DNA of 8,477 nucleotides from JTS-RE9 sp964649195 (lineage in GTDB: Bacteria; Planctomycetota; Phycisphaerae; Phycisphaerales; Phycisphaeraceae). A program made the position numbers and the translations under genes. The notes below the pieces were generated by a model. That model was given only the letters and a program-made list of their open reading frames with translations. It made no database searches and was not told the origin of the DNA. This document shows, piece by piece, positions 1 through 5,060 of the stretch (its first letter is position 1; every line of letters begins with the position of its first letter). The stretch spans positions 1 through 8,477 of the forward strand of contig CAZYPK010000190.1 of NCBI GenBank assembly GCA_964649195.1. The letters run 5' to 3'.

Positions 1-25
1 CTGCGGACAGGCTTCGTCAACAGAT

Positions 26-40
26 GGCTCGGCGGGAGCC
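26..40. repeat. Small hairpin at the edge of the tandem repeat array
   Basis: GGCTC at 26-30 and GAGCC at 36-40 form a perfect 5-bp inverted repeat around a 5-base loop. The right arm runs into the first 16-bp repeat unit, which starts at 39, so hairpin and repeat may be parts of one intergenic element. No T-run follows, so it does not look like an intrinsic terminator. Confidence 0.5.
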
Positions 41-134
41 TCGCCCTCCCGGCACCTCGCCCTCCCGGCACCTCGCCCTCCCGGCACCTCGCCCTCCCGG
101 CACCTCGTCCTCCCGGCACCTCGTCCTCCCGAAG
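39..134. repeat. 16-bp tandem repeat array, six units
   Basis: Six consecutive 16-bp units start at 39, 55, 71, 87, 103 and 119. The unit reads CCTCGCCCTCCCGGCA. Units 1-4 are identical. Units 5 and 6 carry C-to-T at the sixth base, and unit 6 also diverges in its last three bases (GAAG in place of GGCA), so the array decays toward the gene. It lies directly upstream of the permease leader. A 13-base piece of the unit (GCCTCGCCCTCCC, 38-50) recurs in inverse orientation at 8425-8437, which suggests a genome-wide intergenic repeat. A 16-base period is not a multiple of three, so the array does not encode a regular peptide repeat. No function can be assigned. Confidence 0.9.
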
Positions 135-145
135 TCATCATTCAT

Positions 146-151
146 TACAAT
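146..151 (+). promoter_or_regulatory. Possible -10 element of the permease gene
   Basis: TACAAT matches the -10 consensus at five of six positions and sits in the only AT-rich patch (134-153) between the tandem repeats and the coding start at 205. No convincing -35 hexamer lies 16-18 bases upstream, because that position falls inside the GC-rich repeat array. This is a weak, inferred call. Confidence 0.3.
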
Positions 152-193
152 GACCCGGCGCCGTTCCGCCCGGTTCCGCTTCATCCGAGTCAC

Positions 194-200
194 GGGAGGT
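194..200 (+). promoter_or_regulatory. Ribosome binding site that fixes a TTG start
   Basis: GGGAGGT at 194-200 is a strong Shine-Dalgarno sequence four bases before TTG at 205. No in-frame ATG lies nearby that would give a full first membrane segment, so this site decides the start of the permease. Confidence 0.75.
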
Positions 201-204
201 TCCA

Positions 205-1596
205 TTGGATCCGCTGCTCATTCTGGTGTTGGGCATTGTGCTCGTTTTGACCCTGATCGCGGCCTTTCGGGTCAATGCGTTTCTGGCCCTGATCATCTCC
301 GCGATGTTTGTCAGCCTTTGTGCGCCTTTGGCCCAGGGGCAGGCGTTCGGGGTGAAGATGACGCGGGTGCTCGAAGCGATGGGGGCGATGACGGGCAAGA
401 TCGGCGTGCTCATCGCCTCGGCGGCGATCGTCGGCGAGTGCATGATGCTCTCGGGCGCAGCCGACCGCATCGTGCGGTTCTTCCTCGGACTCATGGGCCG
501 GAAGCGCGGCGATGTCGCCCTCACCGCTTCGGGTTATGTGCTGGGCGTGCCGGTCTTTTTCGACACCGTCTTCTATCTCATGTGCCCGCTGGCCCGGTCC
601 ATGACCGTGCGCACCGGCGGCAACTACCTGCTCTTCATCATGGCCGTCGTCGCAGGCGGGGCAGCGACGCACAACTTCGTCCCGCCCACGCCCGGTCCGC
701 TGGCCACCGCCGCCGCGCTGAATGTCCGCATCGACATGATGATCCTCGTCGGCTCCATGGTCGCCATCCCCGCCACGATGGTCGGCCTGCTCTACGCCCA
801 CTGGCTCAACCGCGTCATGCCCATCCCGATGCGCCTGCCCAGCGGCGAGGAGGCGCAGGAGGTCAAGCCGCTGGAGGACCGCGAGCTTCCCGGTCTTTTC
901 GCGGCCGTCCTGCCCATCGTCCTGCCCGTGCTCATGATCTCGGCGGACACCGTCGCCCAGGTCTTCGCCAAGCCCGCCGACGCCACGCCGTTCTGGAAGG
1001 AGATCGCGGGCTGGACCAGTTTCATCGGCAACCCCAACTTCGCGCTGCTGGTGGCGGCGGGGGTTTCCATTCTCGTCTATCAGCTCAATTGCAAACCGGG
1101 CAGCGAGAAGGTGCGGACGACCATTGAGAAAGGGCTGATGTCAGCCGGTGTGATCATTCTCATCACCGCCGCCGGCGCCGCCTTTGGTGACATGCTCAAG
1201 GTCGCGGGCGTCGGGCCGGCCATCGAAAACCTGTTCAAGGGCGATGGCGAAAAGCTGGGCGATGTCACGCTGCTGCTGATCTGCTTCGGCATGTGCTCGA
1301 TCTTCAAGATCGCCCAGGGTTCGAGCACGGTGGCGATGATCACGACGGCCAGCATGGCGGCGGCGCTGTTCACGCCGGAGACGCTCAGCTTCCACCCGGC
1401 CTACATCGCCACCGCCATCGCCTCCGGGGCGTTGTGCATCTCATGGATGAACGATTCAGGTTTCTGGATCTACACCAAGATGTCCGGCCTGACCGAAGCC
1501 GAGGGACTCAAATCCTGGTCGGTGCTGCTGGCGGTGCTGGGTGTCGTCGGATTGATCATGACGCTGATCCTGTCGCAGGCGCTGCCGCTGGCGTGA
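205..1596 (+). CDS. GntP family permease (gluconate:H+ symporter-like)
   Basis: Predicted inner-membrane, proton-coupled carrier for a sugar acid or similar small carboxylate. The protein is 463 residues, close to the usual GntP length of about 450, and almost entirely hydrophobic segments. Family motifs appear in order: the glycine/alanine-rich stretch around 64-90, GVPVFFDTVFYLMCPL at 114-129 (the xPxFF block), HNFVPPTPGP at 156-165 (family HxxxPPxPGP), AQGSSTVAMITTASM at 370-384, and the C-terminal SWMNDSGFW at 413-421 (family SxxNDSGFW). A soluble loop lies at about 208-230. The start is TTG behind a strong ribosome binding site. The neighbours are unrelated (tandem repeats upstream, convergent gatB downstream), so nothing identifies the substrate. 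Gluconate, glycerate, serine and other hydroxy acids are all known within the family. The family call is secure; the substrate is not. Confidence 0.93.
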   Translation: MDPLLILVLGIVLVLTLIAAFRVNAFLALIISAMFVSLCAPLAQGQAFGVKMTRVLEAMGAMTGKIGVLIASAAIVGECMMLSGAADRIVRFFLGLMGRKRGDVALTASGYVLGVPVFFDTVFYLMCPLARSMTVRTGGNYLLFIMAVVAGGAATHNFVPPTPGPLATAAALNVRIDMMILVGSMVAIPATMVGLLYAHWLNRVMPIPMRLPSGEEAQEVKPLEDRELPGLFAAVLPIVLPVLMISADTVAQVFAKPADATPFWKEIAGWTSFIGNPNFALLVAAGVSILVYQLNCKPGSEKVRTTIEKGLMSAGVIILITAAGAAFGDMLKVAGVGPAIENLFKGDGEKLGDVTLLLICFGMCSIFKIAQGSSTVAMITTASMAAALFTPETLSFHPAYIATAIASGALCISWMNDSGFWIYTKMSGLTEAEGLKSWSVLLAVLGVVGLIMTLILSQALPLA

Positions 1597-1599
1597 GGG

Positions 1600-1675
1600 A
1601 GCCGCTTGCGGCTTCGCTCTGATTCGTAGCCGCAGCGGCTTCGCTCCCATTCATAGCCGCAGCGTCCTCGCTGCG
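1600..1675. repeat. Cluster of GC-rich hairpins and direct repeats after the permease
   Basis: AGCCGCTTGCGGCT (1600-1613) is a near-perfect palindrome. TAGCCGCAGCG occurs twice, at 1627-1637 and 1654-1664. The second copy forms the left arm of a perfect 7-bp stem, CGCAGCG at 1658-1664 with CGCTGCG at 1669-1675 around TCCT. The same AGCCGCTTGCGGC core reappears at 4796-4808. The cluster fills the space between two convergent genes and may help end transcription, but no T-run follows any stem. It looks like dispersed intergenic repeat material. Confidence 0.6.
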
Positions 1676-1695
1676 CGTCCCCCTGTTTCCTGTTT

Positions 1696-1717
1696 CACGG
1701 GAGTTGAAGCTCCCGTG
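1696..1717. terminator. Hairpin between convergent genes, possible bidirectional terminator
   Basis: CACGGGAG at 1696-1703 and CTCCCGTG at 1710-1717 form a perfect 8-bp stem with a 6-base loop. It lies nine bases beyond the gatB stop codon and 100 bases beyond the permease stop, where a shared terminator would be expected. Neither strand has a proper T-run after the stem, so classical intrinsic termination is uncertain. It could equally be a repeat element or an mRNA 3'-end stabiliser. Confidence 0.45.
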
Positions 1718-1725
1718 CCCAGCCG

Positions 1726-3231
1726 CTACTGGGCGGGCGCCTTTTTCCTGATCAGCTCCGTCACCATTGCGGGGTTTGCCTGGCCTTTGCTCAGTTTCAT
1801 CACCTGACCCATCAGGGCGCCGATGGCCTTGTCCTTGCCTGCTTTAATGTCGGCGACGGCTTTGGCGTTCCTCGCGTCGGCGAGCACCGCATCGACGAAG
1901 CCTTCGAGTGCGCCGGTGTCGCTCACCTGGAGCAGGCCGCGCGATTCGGCGAGGTTTTCAGGTGATGCATCCTTGTTCGCCTGCTCGCAGCAGGCGGCGA
2001 GCAGTTCATCGGCGCCGTTGGAGCTGATCTTCGACGATGCGACGAGATCGAGAATCGCCTTGACCTGCGAGGCGCTGATGGAAAGCTCGTGAATGTGAAC
2101 GCCTTTTTCGTTGGCCTGTTTCGCGGCGGTGTTGAGCAGCAGTTTGGCGGCGCGTTTGGCATCGGCGCCGGCGGCGACGATCGCATCGTAGAACGCGGCC
2201 GTCTTCGGTTCATCGAGCAGTTGGTCGGCATCTTTTTCGCCAAGCCCCAGCGTGCCGAGGTAGCGCGTCCTTTTCAGCGCAGGCAGTTCGGGCAGTTTCG
2301 CAGTCAGTGCCGCGATCCACTCTTCGCTGACCACCACCGGCACCAGGTCGGGATCGGGAAAGTAGCGGTACTCGTCCGCATCCTCCTTGCTGCGCTGATG
2401 CGTGGTCACGCCTTTGACATCATCCCAGCCTCGCGTCGATTTGGCCCGGCTGCCCATGACGCGGCCGGTCTCAAGCCATTCATCGATCTGCCTTTCGTAC
2501 TCGTGCGTGATCGCCCCGTGTACCGCCTTGAAACTGTTGAGGTTCTTGATCTCCACGATGGGCGTCTTGTACGTCACCTCATCCTTTTCGATGATCACGT
2601 TGATGTTCGGCTCAAAGCGGATGTGCCCCTTCTGCATGATGCCTTCGGTCACGCCCAGGCTGCGGCAGATGTCGCGCAGCATCTGGGCGAACGCCACCGC
2701 CTCATCCGCTGACTCGATGTCAGGCTCGGTCACAATCTCCAGCAGCGGCGTGCCCGCACGGTTCAGATCGACAATCGAACCCTCAATCGCAAAGCCCCCC
2801 GGCGCTTCGTGCAGCAGCTTGCCCGCATCCTCCTCCAGATGGGCGCGAAGGATGCGGATGCGTTTGCCGCCGCTCAGTTCCACCCAGCCCGGACCGCAGA
2901 TGGGCTGGTCGTATTGGCTGAGCTGATAATTCTTGGGCAGGTCGGGGTAGTAGTAGCTTTTGCGATCCCACTTGGAGAAGCGGGCGATTTTGCAGTTGAG
3001 CGCCAGGCCGACGAGCATGGCCATTTCGAGGGCGGTCTTGTTCATGACAGGCAGCGTGCCGGGCATGCCGATGACGACGGGATCGAGCAAGGTGTTGGGC
3101 TGGGCGTCGAAGTAATCACGATGGGCCACGTTGGGTGCGGCGGTCCACATCTTCGAGCGCGTGGCCAGCTCGACATGAATCTCCATGCCGACCATGAGGC
3201 GGGTCTTGAGGTTCGGATGCGTGCTGATCAT
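1726..3231 (-). CDS. gatB: Aspartyl/glutamyl-tRNA(Asn/Gln) amidotransferase subunit B
   Basis: Subunit B of the cytoplasmic GatCAB amidotransferase. It binds misacylated Asp-tRNA(Asn) or Glu-tRNA(Gln), activates the side-chain carboxylate with ATP and uses ammonia channelled from GatA to make the amide. The protein is 501 residues, slightly over the usual 480 or so. Family blocks appear in order: VGMEIHVEL (14-22), YYYPDLPKNYQLSQYD (93-108), HLEEDAGK (131-138), DLNRAGTPLLEIV (155-167), EIKNLNSF (227-234), YRYFPDPDL (288-296), and the tRNA-binding tail with MGQVMKLSKGQANP (474-487). The cysteines that bind zinc in some GatB proteins are absent near 28-55; the equivalent stretch reads MWTAAPN...PNTLLDPVVIGMPG. 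Some bacterial GatB proteins also lack them. gatA and gatC are not in the window. No clear Shine-Dalgarno precedes the ATG at 3231. The start is kept because it gives the normal N-terminus, although ATG at residue 13 is an alternative. Confidence 0.97.
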   Translation of the reverse strand: MISTHPNLKTRLMVGMEIHVELATRSKMWTAAPNVAHRDYFDAQPNTLLDPVVIGMPGTLPVMNKTALEMAMLVGLALNCKIARFSKWDRKSYYYPDLPKNYQLSQYDQPICGPGWVELSGGKRIRILRAHLEEDAGKLLHEAPGGFAIEGSIVDLNRAGTPLLEIVTEPDIESADEAVAFAQMLRDICRSLGVTEGIMQKGHIRFEPNINVIIEKDEVTYKTPIVEIKNLNSFKAVHGAITHEYERQIDEWLETGRVMGSRAKSTRGWDDVKGVTTHQRSKEDADEYRYFPDPDLVPVVVSEEWIAALTAKLPELPALKRTRYLGTLGLGEKDADQLLDEPKTAAFYDAIVAAGADAKRAAKLLLNTAAKQANEKGVHIHELSISASQVKAILDLVASSKISSNGADELLAACCEQANKDASPENLAESRGLLQVSDTGALEGFVDAVLADARNAKAVADIKAGKDKAIGALMGQVMKLSKGQANPAMVTELIRKKAPAQ

Positions 3232-3397
3232 GGGGAGATTCTAGCGAGCCGGCGTGTATCCGGGGGTCACGCCGAGGGTCATGCCGGAGGTCTCCCGTTG
3301 CATCCTTGCAGCAGGCAAGCGGAAAGAGAAGGGAGATGTTGCGGTTTTCCCGTGCGTGACCATCTTTTGTGGCAGCATAAGCCCGGCCCGGCCCCCC
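3232..3397. other. gatB leader, no gene recognised
   Basis: These 166 bases lie upstream of gatB. Short open frames on the minus strand run through here, but they lack ribosome binding sites and recognisable motifs. On the minus strand TATGCT (3379-3374) could serve as a -10 element for gatB, but no -35 hexamer is placed suitably. I see no operator or riboswitch. Confidence 0.4.
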
Positions 3398-3651
3398 GGA
3401 GCCTGAGAACTTTGAGGTGATGTTGTGAATGGGTTCCCTTCCGTGTGCCATGTACGGGCTTGGCCGAGCGGTTCGGCTGTCCCAAACACATGGAATCCCG
3501 GATCGGGATCGGAAAGGAACCCGGATGAAGAAGCTGCAACGAAGCGTGGTTCGGTTCAAAGGCGTCACGTTGGGGGTTGGACCTGCACAAGCGGGATGGC
3601 TGGGGTTGAGGCTTTGCGCAAGCCCCGGCCACCCCAAAGTTCTCAGGCTCC
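3398..3651. mobile_element. 254-bp element with 22-bp inverted ends: MITE-like or structured RNA
   Basis: The ends are inverted repeats, 3398-3419 against 3630-3651, matching at 21 of 22 positions around the core GGAGCCTGAGAACTTTG. Inside, stems nest without conflict: 3431-3443 with 3510-3522 (12 of 13), enclosing 3448-3453 with 3488-3493, a hairpin 3463-3477 (GCCGA/TCGGC) and a perfect hairpin 3495-3509 (ATCCCG/CGGGAT). A further hairpin GGCTT/AAGCC lies at 3610-3624. Both mismatches in the long stems become G-U pairs if the minus strand is transcribed. No transposase, convincing ORF or clear target-site duplication is seen. On the minus strand the element begins 19 bases after the rnk stop codon, so it would lie in an rnk-gatB transcript. 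It may be a non-autonomous transposon, a structured RNA, or both. The inverted structure is certain; the class is not. Confidence 0.6.
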
Positions 3652-3670
3652 CGGCGCCGCCCACTTCCTC

Positions 3671-4114
3671 TCACAACTGATAATCCCCCGCCGCTTCCGG
3701 CTGGTAGATCAGCTTGTCGATCACGATCTGCCTTGTGCCGGCGGGGAGGTTCCATTCGATGCGGTCGCCCACGCGGTAGCCGAGCACGGCGGTGGCCAGG
3801 GGGGCGAGGATCGACATGCGGTCCTCATCGAGGTCGGCGCGGGGCGGATAGACCAGGGTGCAGGTCATGGCGGCGCCGGCGCCGCGGACTTTGAGGCGGA
3901 CGGTCGAGTTCATCGTCACGATGTCGGCGGGGATTTCCTGCGGGGCAACGGTGACGGCTTTGTTGAGTTCGCGTTCGAGGGTGTCGAGGTTTTCGCGGCT
4001 CTCGCCGCCGTTGCCGCGGTAGTCCCGGATCATCCGTTCCAGACGCCGGCGGTCGAGGTCGCTGATGACAAGGGTGCGGGGGTTGGTGTGGGCGGACCGG
4101 ATGCGGGCGGCCAT
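3671..4114 (-). CDS. rnk: Rnk-like GreA/GreB-family regulator (nucleoside diphosphate kinase regulator)
   Basis: A small transcription-factor-like protein that, by analogy with E. coli Rnk, binds RNA polymerase near the secondary channel and competes with GreA/GreB. The genetic name comes from its effect on nucleoside diphosphate kinase levels. The protein is 147 residues (E. coli Rnk is about 136). Residues 15-55 form a short helical N-terminal region (LVISDLDRRRLERMI onward) and 58-147 the FKBP-like GreA/B C-terminal domain. Diagnostic blocks are VTMNSTVRLK (66-75), LVYPPRA (87-93), SILAPLATAVLGYRVGD (101-117) and the terminal YQPEAAGDYQL (137-147), nearly identical to the E. coli Rnk C-terminus. 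The N-terminal coiled coil is too short for the long antiparallel hairpin that carries the GreA catalytic acids, so transcript-cleavage stimulation is not expected. ATG at 4114 follows AGGAG with seven bases of spacing. gatB lies downstream on the same strand, 439 bases away. Confidence 0.93.
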   Translation of the reverse strand: MAARIRSAHTNPRTLVISDLDRRRLERMIRDYRGNGGESRENLDTLERELNKAVTVAPQEIPADIVTMNSTVRLKVRGAGAAMTCTLVYPPRADLDEDRMSILAPLATAVLGYRVGDRIEWNLPAGTRQIVIDKLIYQPEAAGDYQL

Positions 4115-4121
4115 GATGCGG

Positions 4122-4126
4122 CTCCT
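4122..4126 (-). promoter_or_regulatory. Ribosome binding site of rnk
   Basis: On the minus strand AGGAG lies seven bases before the ATG at 4114. This supports the chosen rnk start and leaves only about 15 bases between it and the hairpin that ends at 4142. Confidence 0.75.
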
Positions 4127-4130
4127 GTAG

Positions 4131-4182
4131 TGAAAGAGAAAAGCACGGCTGTTTCGGGGACGTTTTCCGAACCAGCCGTGCT
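4131..4182 (-). terminator. Terminator-like hairpin in the rnk leader, possible attenuator
   Basis: AGCACGGCTG (4142-4151) and CAGCCGTGCT (4173-4182) form a perfect 10-bp stem. It continues after one mismatch with five more pairs (TTCGG/CCGAA). On the minus strand the stem is followed at once by TTTTCTCTTT, as in an intrinsic terminator. It lies 27 bases before the rnk start codon. No minus-strand gene is visible upstream that would need terminating, so it may act as a leader attenuator for rnk or be a leftover repeat. Confidence 0.6.
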
Positions 4183-4322
4183 CACGGTCGAGCGGAATGC
4201 GGCGTGGTTCAGTGGGGCGCGGCCATGAAACGATGTGATGCCGACAGCGTGCGACAGGCGAGGCGCCGCGGCGGACATTGAAAGCGGGATGCGACGGAAC
4301 GGTTCAAGACGGTGTTCCCCTG

Positions 4323-4354
4323 GTCGCGGGACAAAAAAGTCGCGGGACAAAAAG
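4323..4354. repeat. Two-copy 16-bp tandem repeat
   Basis: GTCGCGGGACAAAAA is repeated directly at 4323-4337 and 4339-4353, with a period of 16 bases. On the minus strand each copy reads as a T-run followed by GTCCCGCGAC. It lies in the gene-poor spacer and its role is unknown. Slippage or a pair of protein-binding sites are both possible. Confidence 0.75.
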
Positions 4355-4390
4355 AAAGAGACGGAGAAAAGCGGCACGCCCAGGCGCGCC

Positions 4391-4439
4391 AAAACACCGC
4401 AAGCGCACCCATGAGCATCAGGGGTGCGCTTGCGGTGTT
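4391..4439 (-). terminator. Perfect 18-bp stem-loop, probable minus-strand terminator
   Basis: The arms 4393-4410 and 4422-4439 are perfect inverted complements (core CACCGCAAGCGCACCC) around an 11-base loop. The loop itself contains a TGA/TCA pair. On the minus strand the stem runs straight into TTTT, fitting an intrinsic terminator, although the T-run is short. On the plus strand no T-run follows. No leftward gene that it would serve is recognised upstream. Confidence 0.55.
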
Positions 4440-4769
4440 CGGATTAGATAAGCCAGGCTTTCACGATGTTCAATATCTGAGTTGGGGACAAGGATGAGCC
4501 GCGATTCATACGAGTCGCGGATATGCACCGCCTCAAGCGGGGCGAGGCGCACCTTGGCCGGCGGAACTCGAACGTGGCAGGCGTGCCGATTTTATTGCCG
4601 AAGTCAGAACCAATGCTAGGCTCGGTGATGCGCCATGTCCAGCGGCCCCGTCTGGGCCAGGGCTGTTTGGTTTTCCAAACCGCCTTCGCTGGGAAACTCC
4701 AAAATGACAAAACTCAAATTCCAAACAAGTTCCAAAAGGCAATGCGGAAATGGAAAAACAAGGAGTACG
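4440..4769. other. Gene-free spacer with minor repeats
   Basis: No gene is supported in this stretch. Short open frames on both strands have no ribosome binding site, no recognisable motifs and skewed composition. A hairpin CCGCGA/TCGCGG lies at 4499-4520. From about 4670 to 4760 the sequence becomes A-rich and repeats TTCCAAA (4674, 4720 and 4731) among related CCAAA and CAAA words, like degenerate repeat debris. The composition differs from the flanking GC-rich genes. Confidence 0.5.
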
Positions 4770-4857
4770 GGGACTCCTGAATAACCTCACGTCCAAGCCG
4801 CTTGCGGCGTAGCAATCCCTTGGTTCACGGTACATCGGGGGGTTATTCAGGATTCCC
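4770..4857. repeat. 88-bp inverted-repeat element, MITE-like
   Basis: GGGACTCCTGAATAACC (4770-4786) and GGTTATTCAGGATTCCC (4841-4857) match as inverted repeats at 16 of 17 positions. The 54-base interior contains GCCGCTTGCGGC, the hairpin core that also occurs at 1601-1612. There is no coding capacity and no clear target-site duplication. It may be a very small non-autonomous transposable element or a solo pair of transposon ends. It lies about 200 bases upstream of the PEP-CTERM gene. Confidence 0.55.
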
Positions 4858-4892
4858 TACGGATCAAAAAGGAAAAAATATGTGAAAGCCAC

Positions 4893-4922
4893 TTGCAAAC
4901 CGACGGGCTTTTGAGGTATATC
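4893..4922 (+). promoter_or_regulatory. Possible promoter of the PEP-CTERM gene
   Basis: TTGCAA (4893-4898) and TATATC (4917-4922) are separated by 18 bases and each match the sigma-70 consensus at four of six positions. They lie in an AT-richer patch about 140 bases before the ATG at 5061. The leader after them holds imperfect repeats of ATTCCCC/AATCCCC with CCGG (4970-5020). This is a weak call. Confidence 0.3.
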
Positions 4923-5049
4923 TTGGCTGGTGCAGGTTCCGTATCACCTGATCAGCAAGATGGATGTGGGAATCCCCCCGGAATCCCCGGAGATTCCCCC
5001 CAGTCCCCGGTTCCCGTTGCAACCCTTTACCTTAACCCTGTTTTTTGCG

Positions 5050-5056
5050 AAGGAGA
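5050..5056 (+). promoter_or_regulatory. Ribosome binding site of the PEP-CTERM gene
   Basis: AAGGAGA lies four bases before the ATG at 5061. It rules against the longer in-frame start at 4893, which would put 56 residues in front of the signal peptide. Confidence 0.8.
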
Positions 5057-5060
5057 GATC

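Noticed and set aside
39..134. CRISPR array
   Set aside because: The units abut directly with no spacers and are only 16 bases long; no cas gene is present.
24..1127. Plus-strand open frame through the tandem repeats and out of frame across the permease
   Set aside because: Composition is H/R/G/P-rich and meaningless, while the GntP frame contains all family motifs.
3456..3568. tRNA-like words (TGGCCGAGCGG and GGTTCGGTTCAAA) inside the 254-bp element
   Set aside because: No acceptor stem, anticodon arm or correctly spaced T-arm can be assembled around them.
3241..3664. Minus-strand open frames of 82 to 182 residues across the rnk-gatB spacer
   Set aside because: No ribosome binding sites, no known motifs, and they read through inverted repeats. 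One also overlaps the gatB start.
3744..3756. GGGAGGTTCCATT shared exactly with the permease start region (194-206)
   Set aside because: Here it encodes conserved residues of rnk (EWNLP), so the match is most likely coincidental.
4444..4835. Small open frames on both strands in the 4440-4840 spacer
   Set aside because: No ribosome binding site, no recognisable family, and the sequence contains repeat debris and an inverted-repeat element.
4893..5060. Longer N-terminus of the PEP-CTERM protein
   Set aside because: It would bury the signal peptide behind 56 residues, and a strong ribosome binding site precedes ATG 5061.
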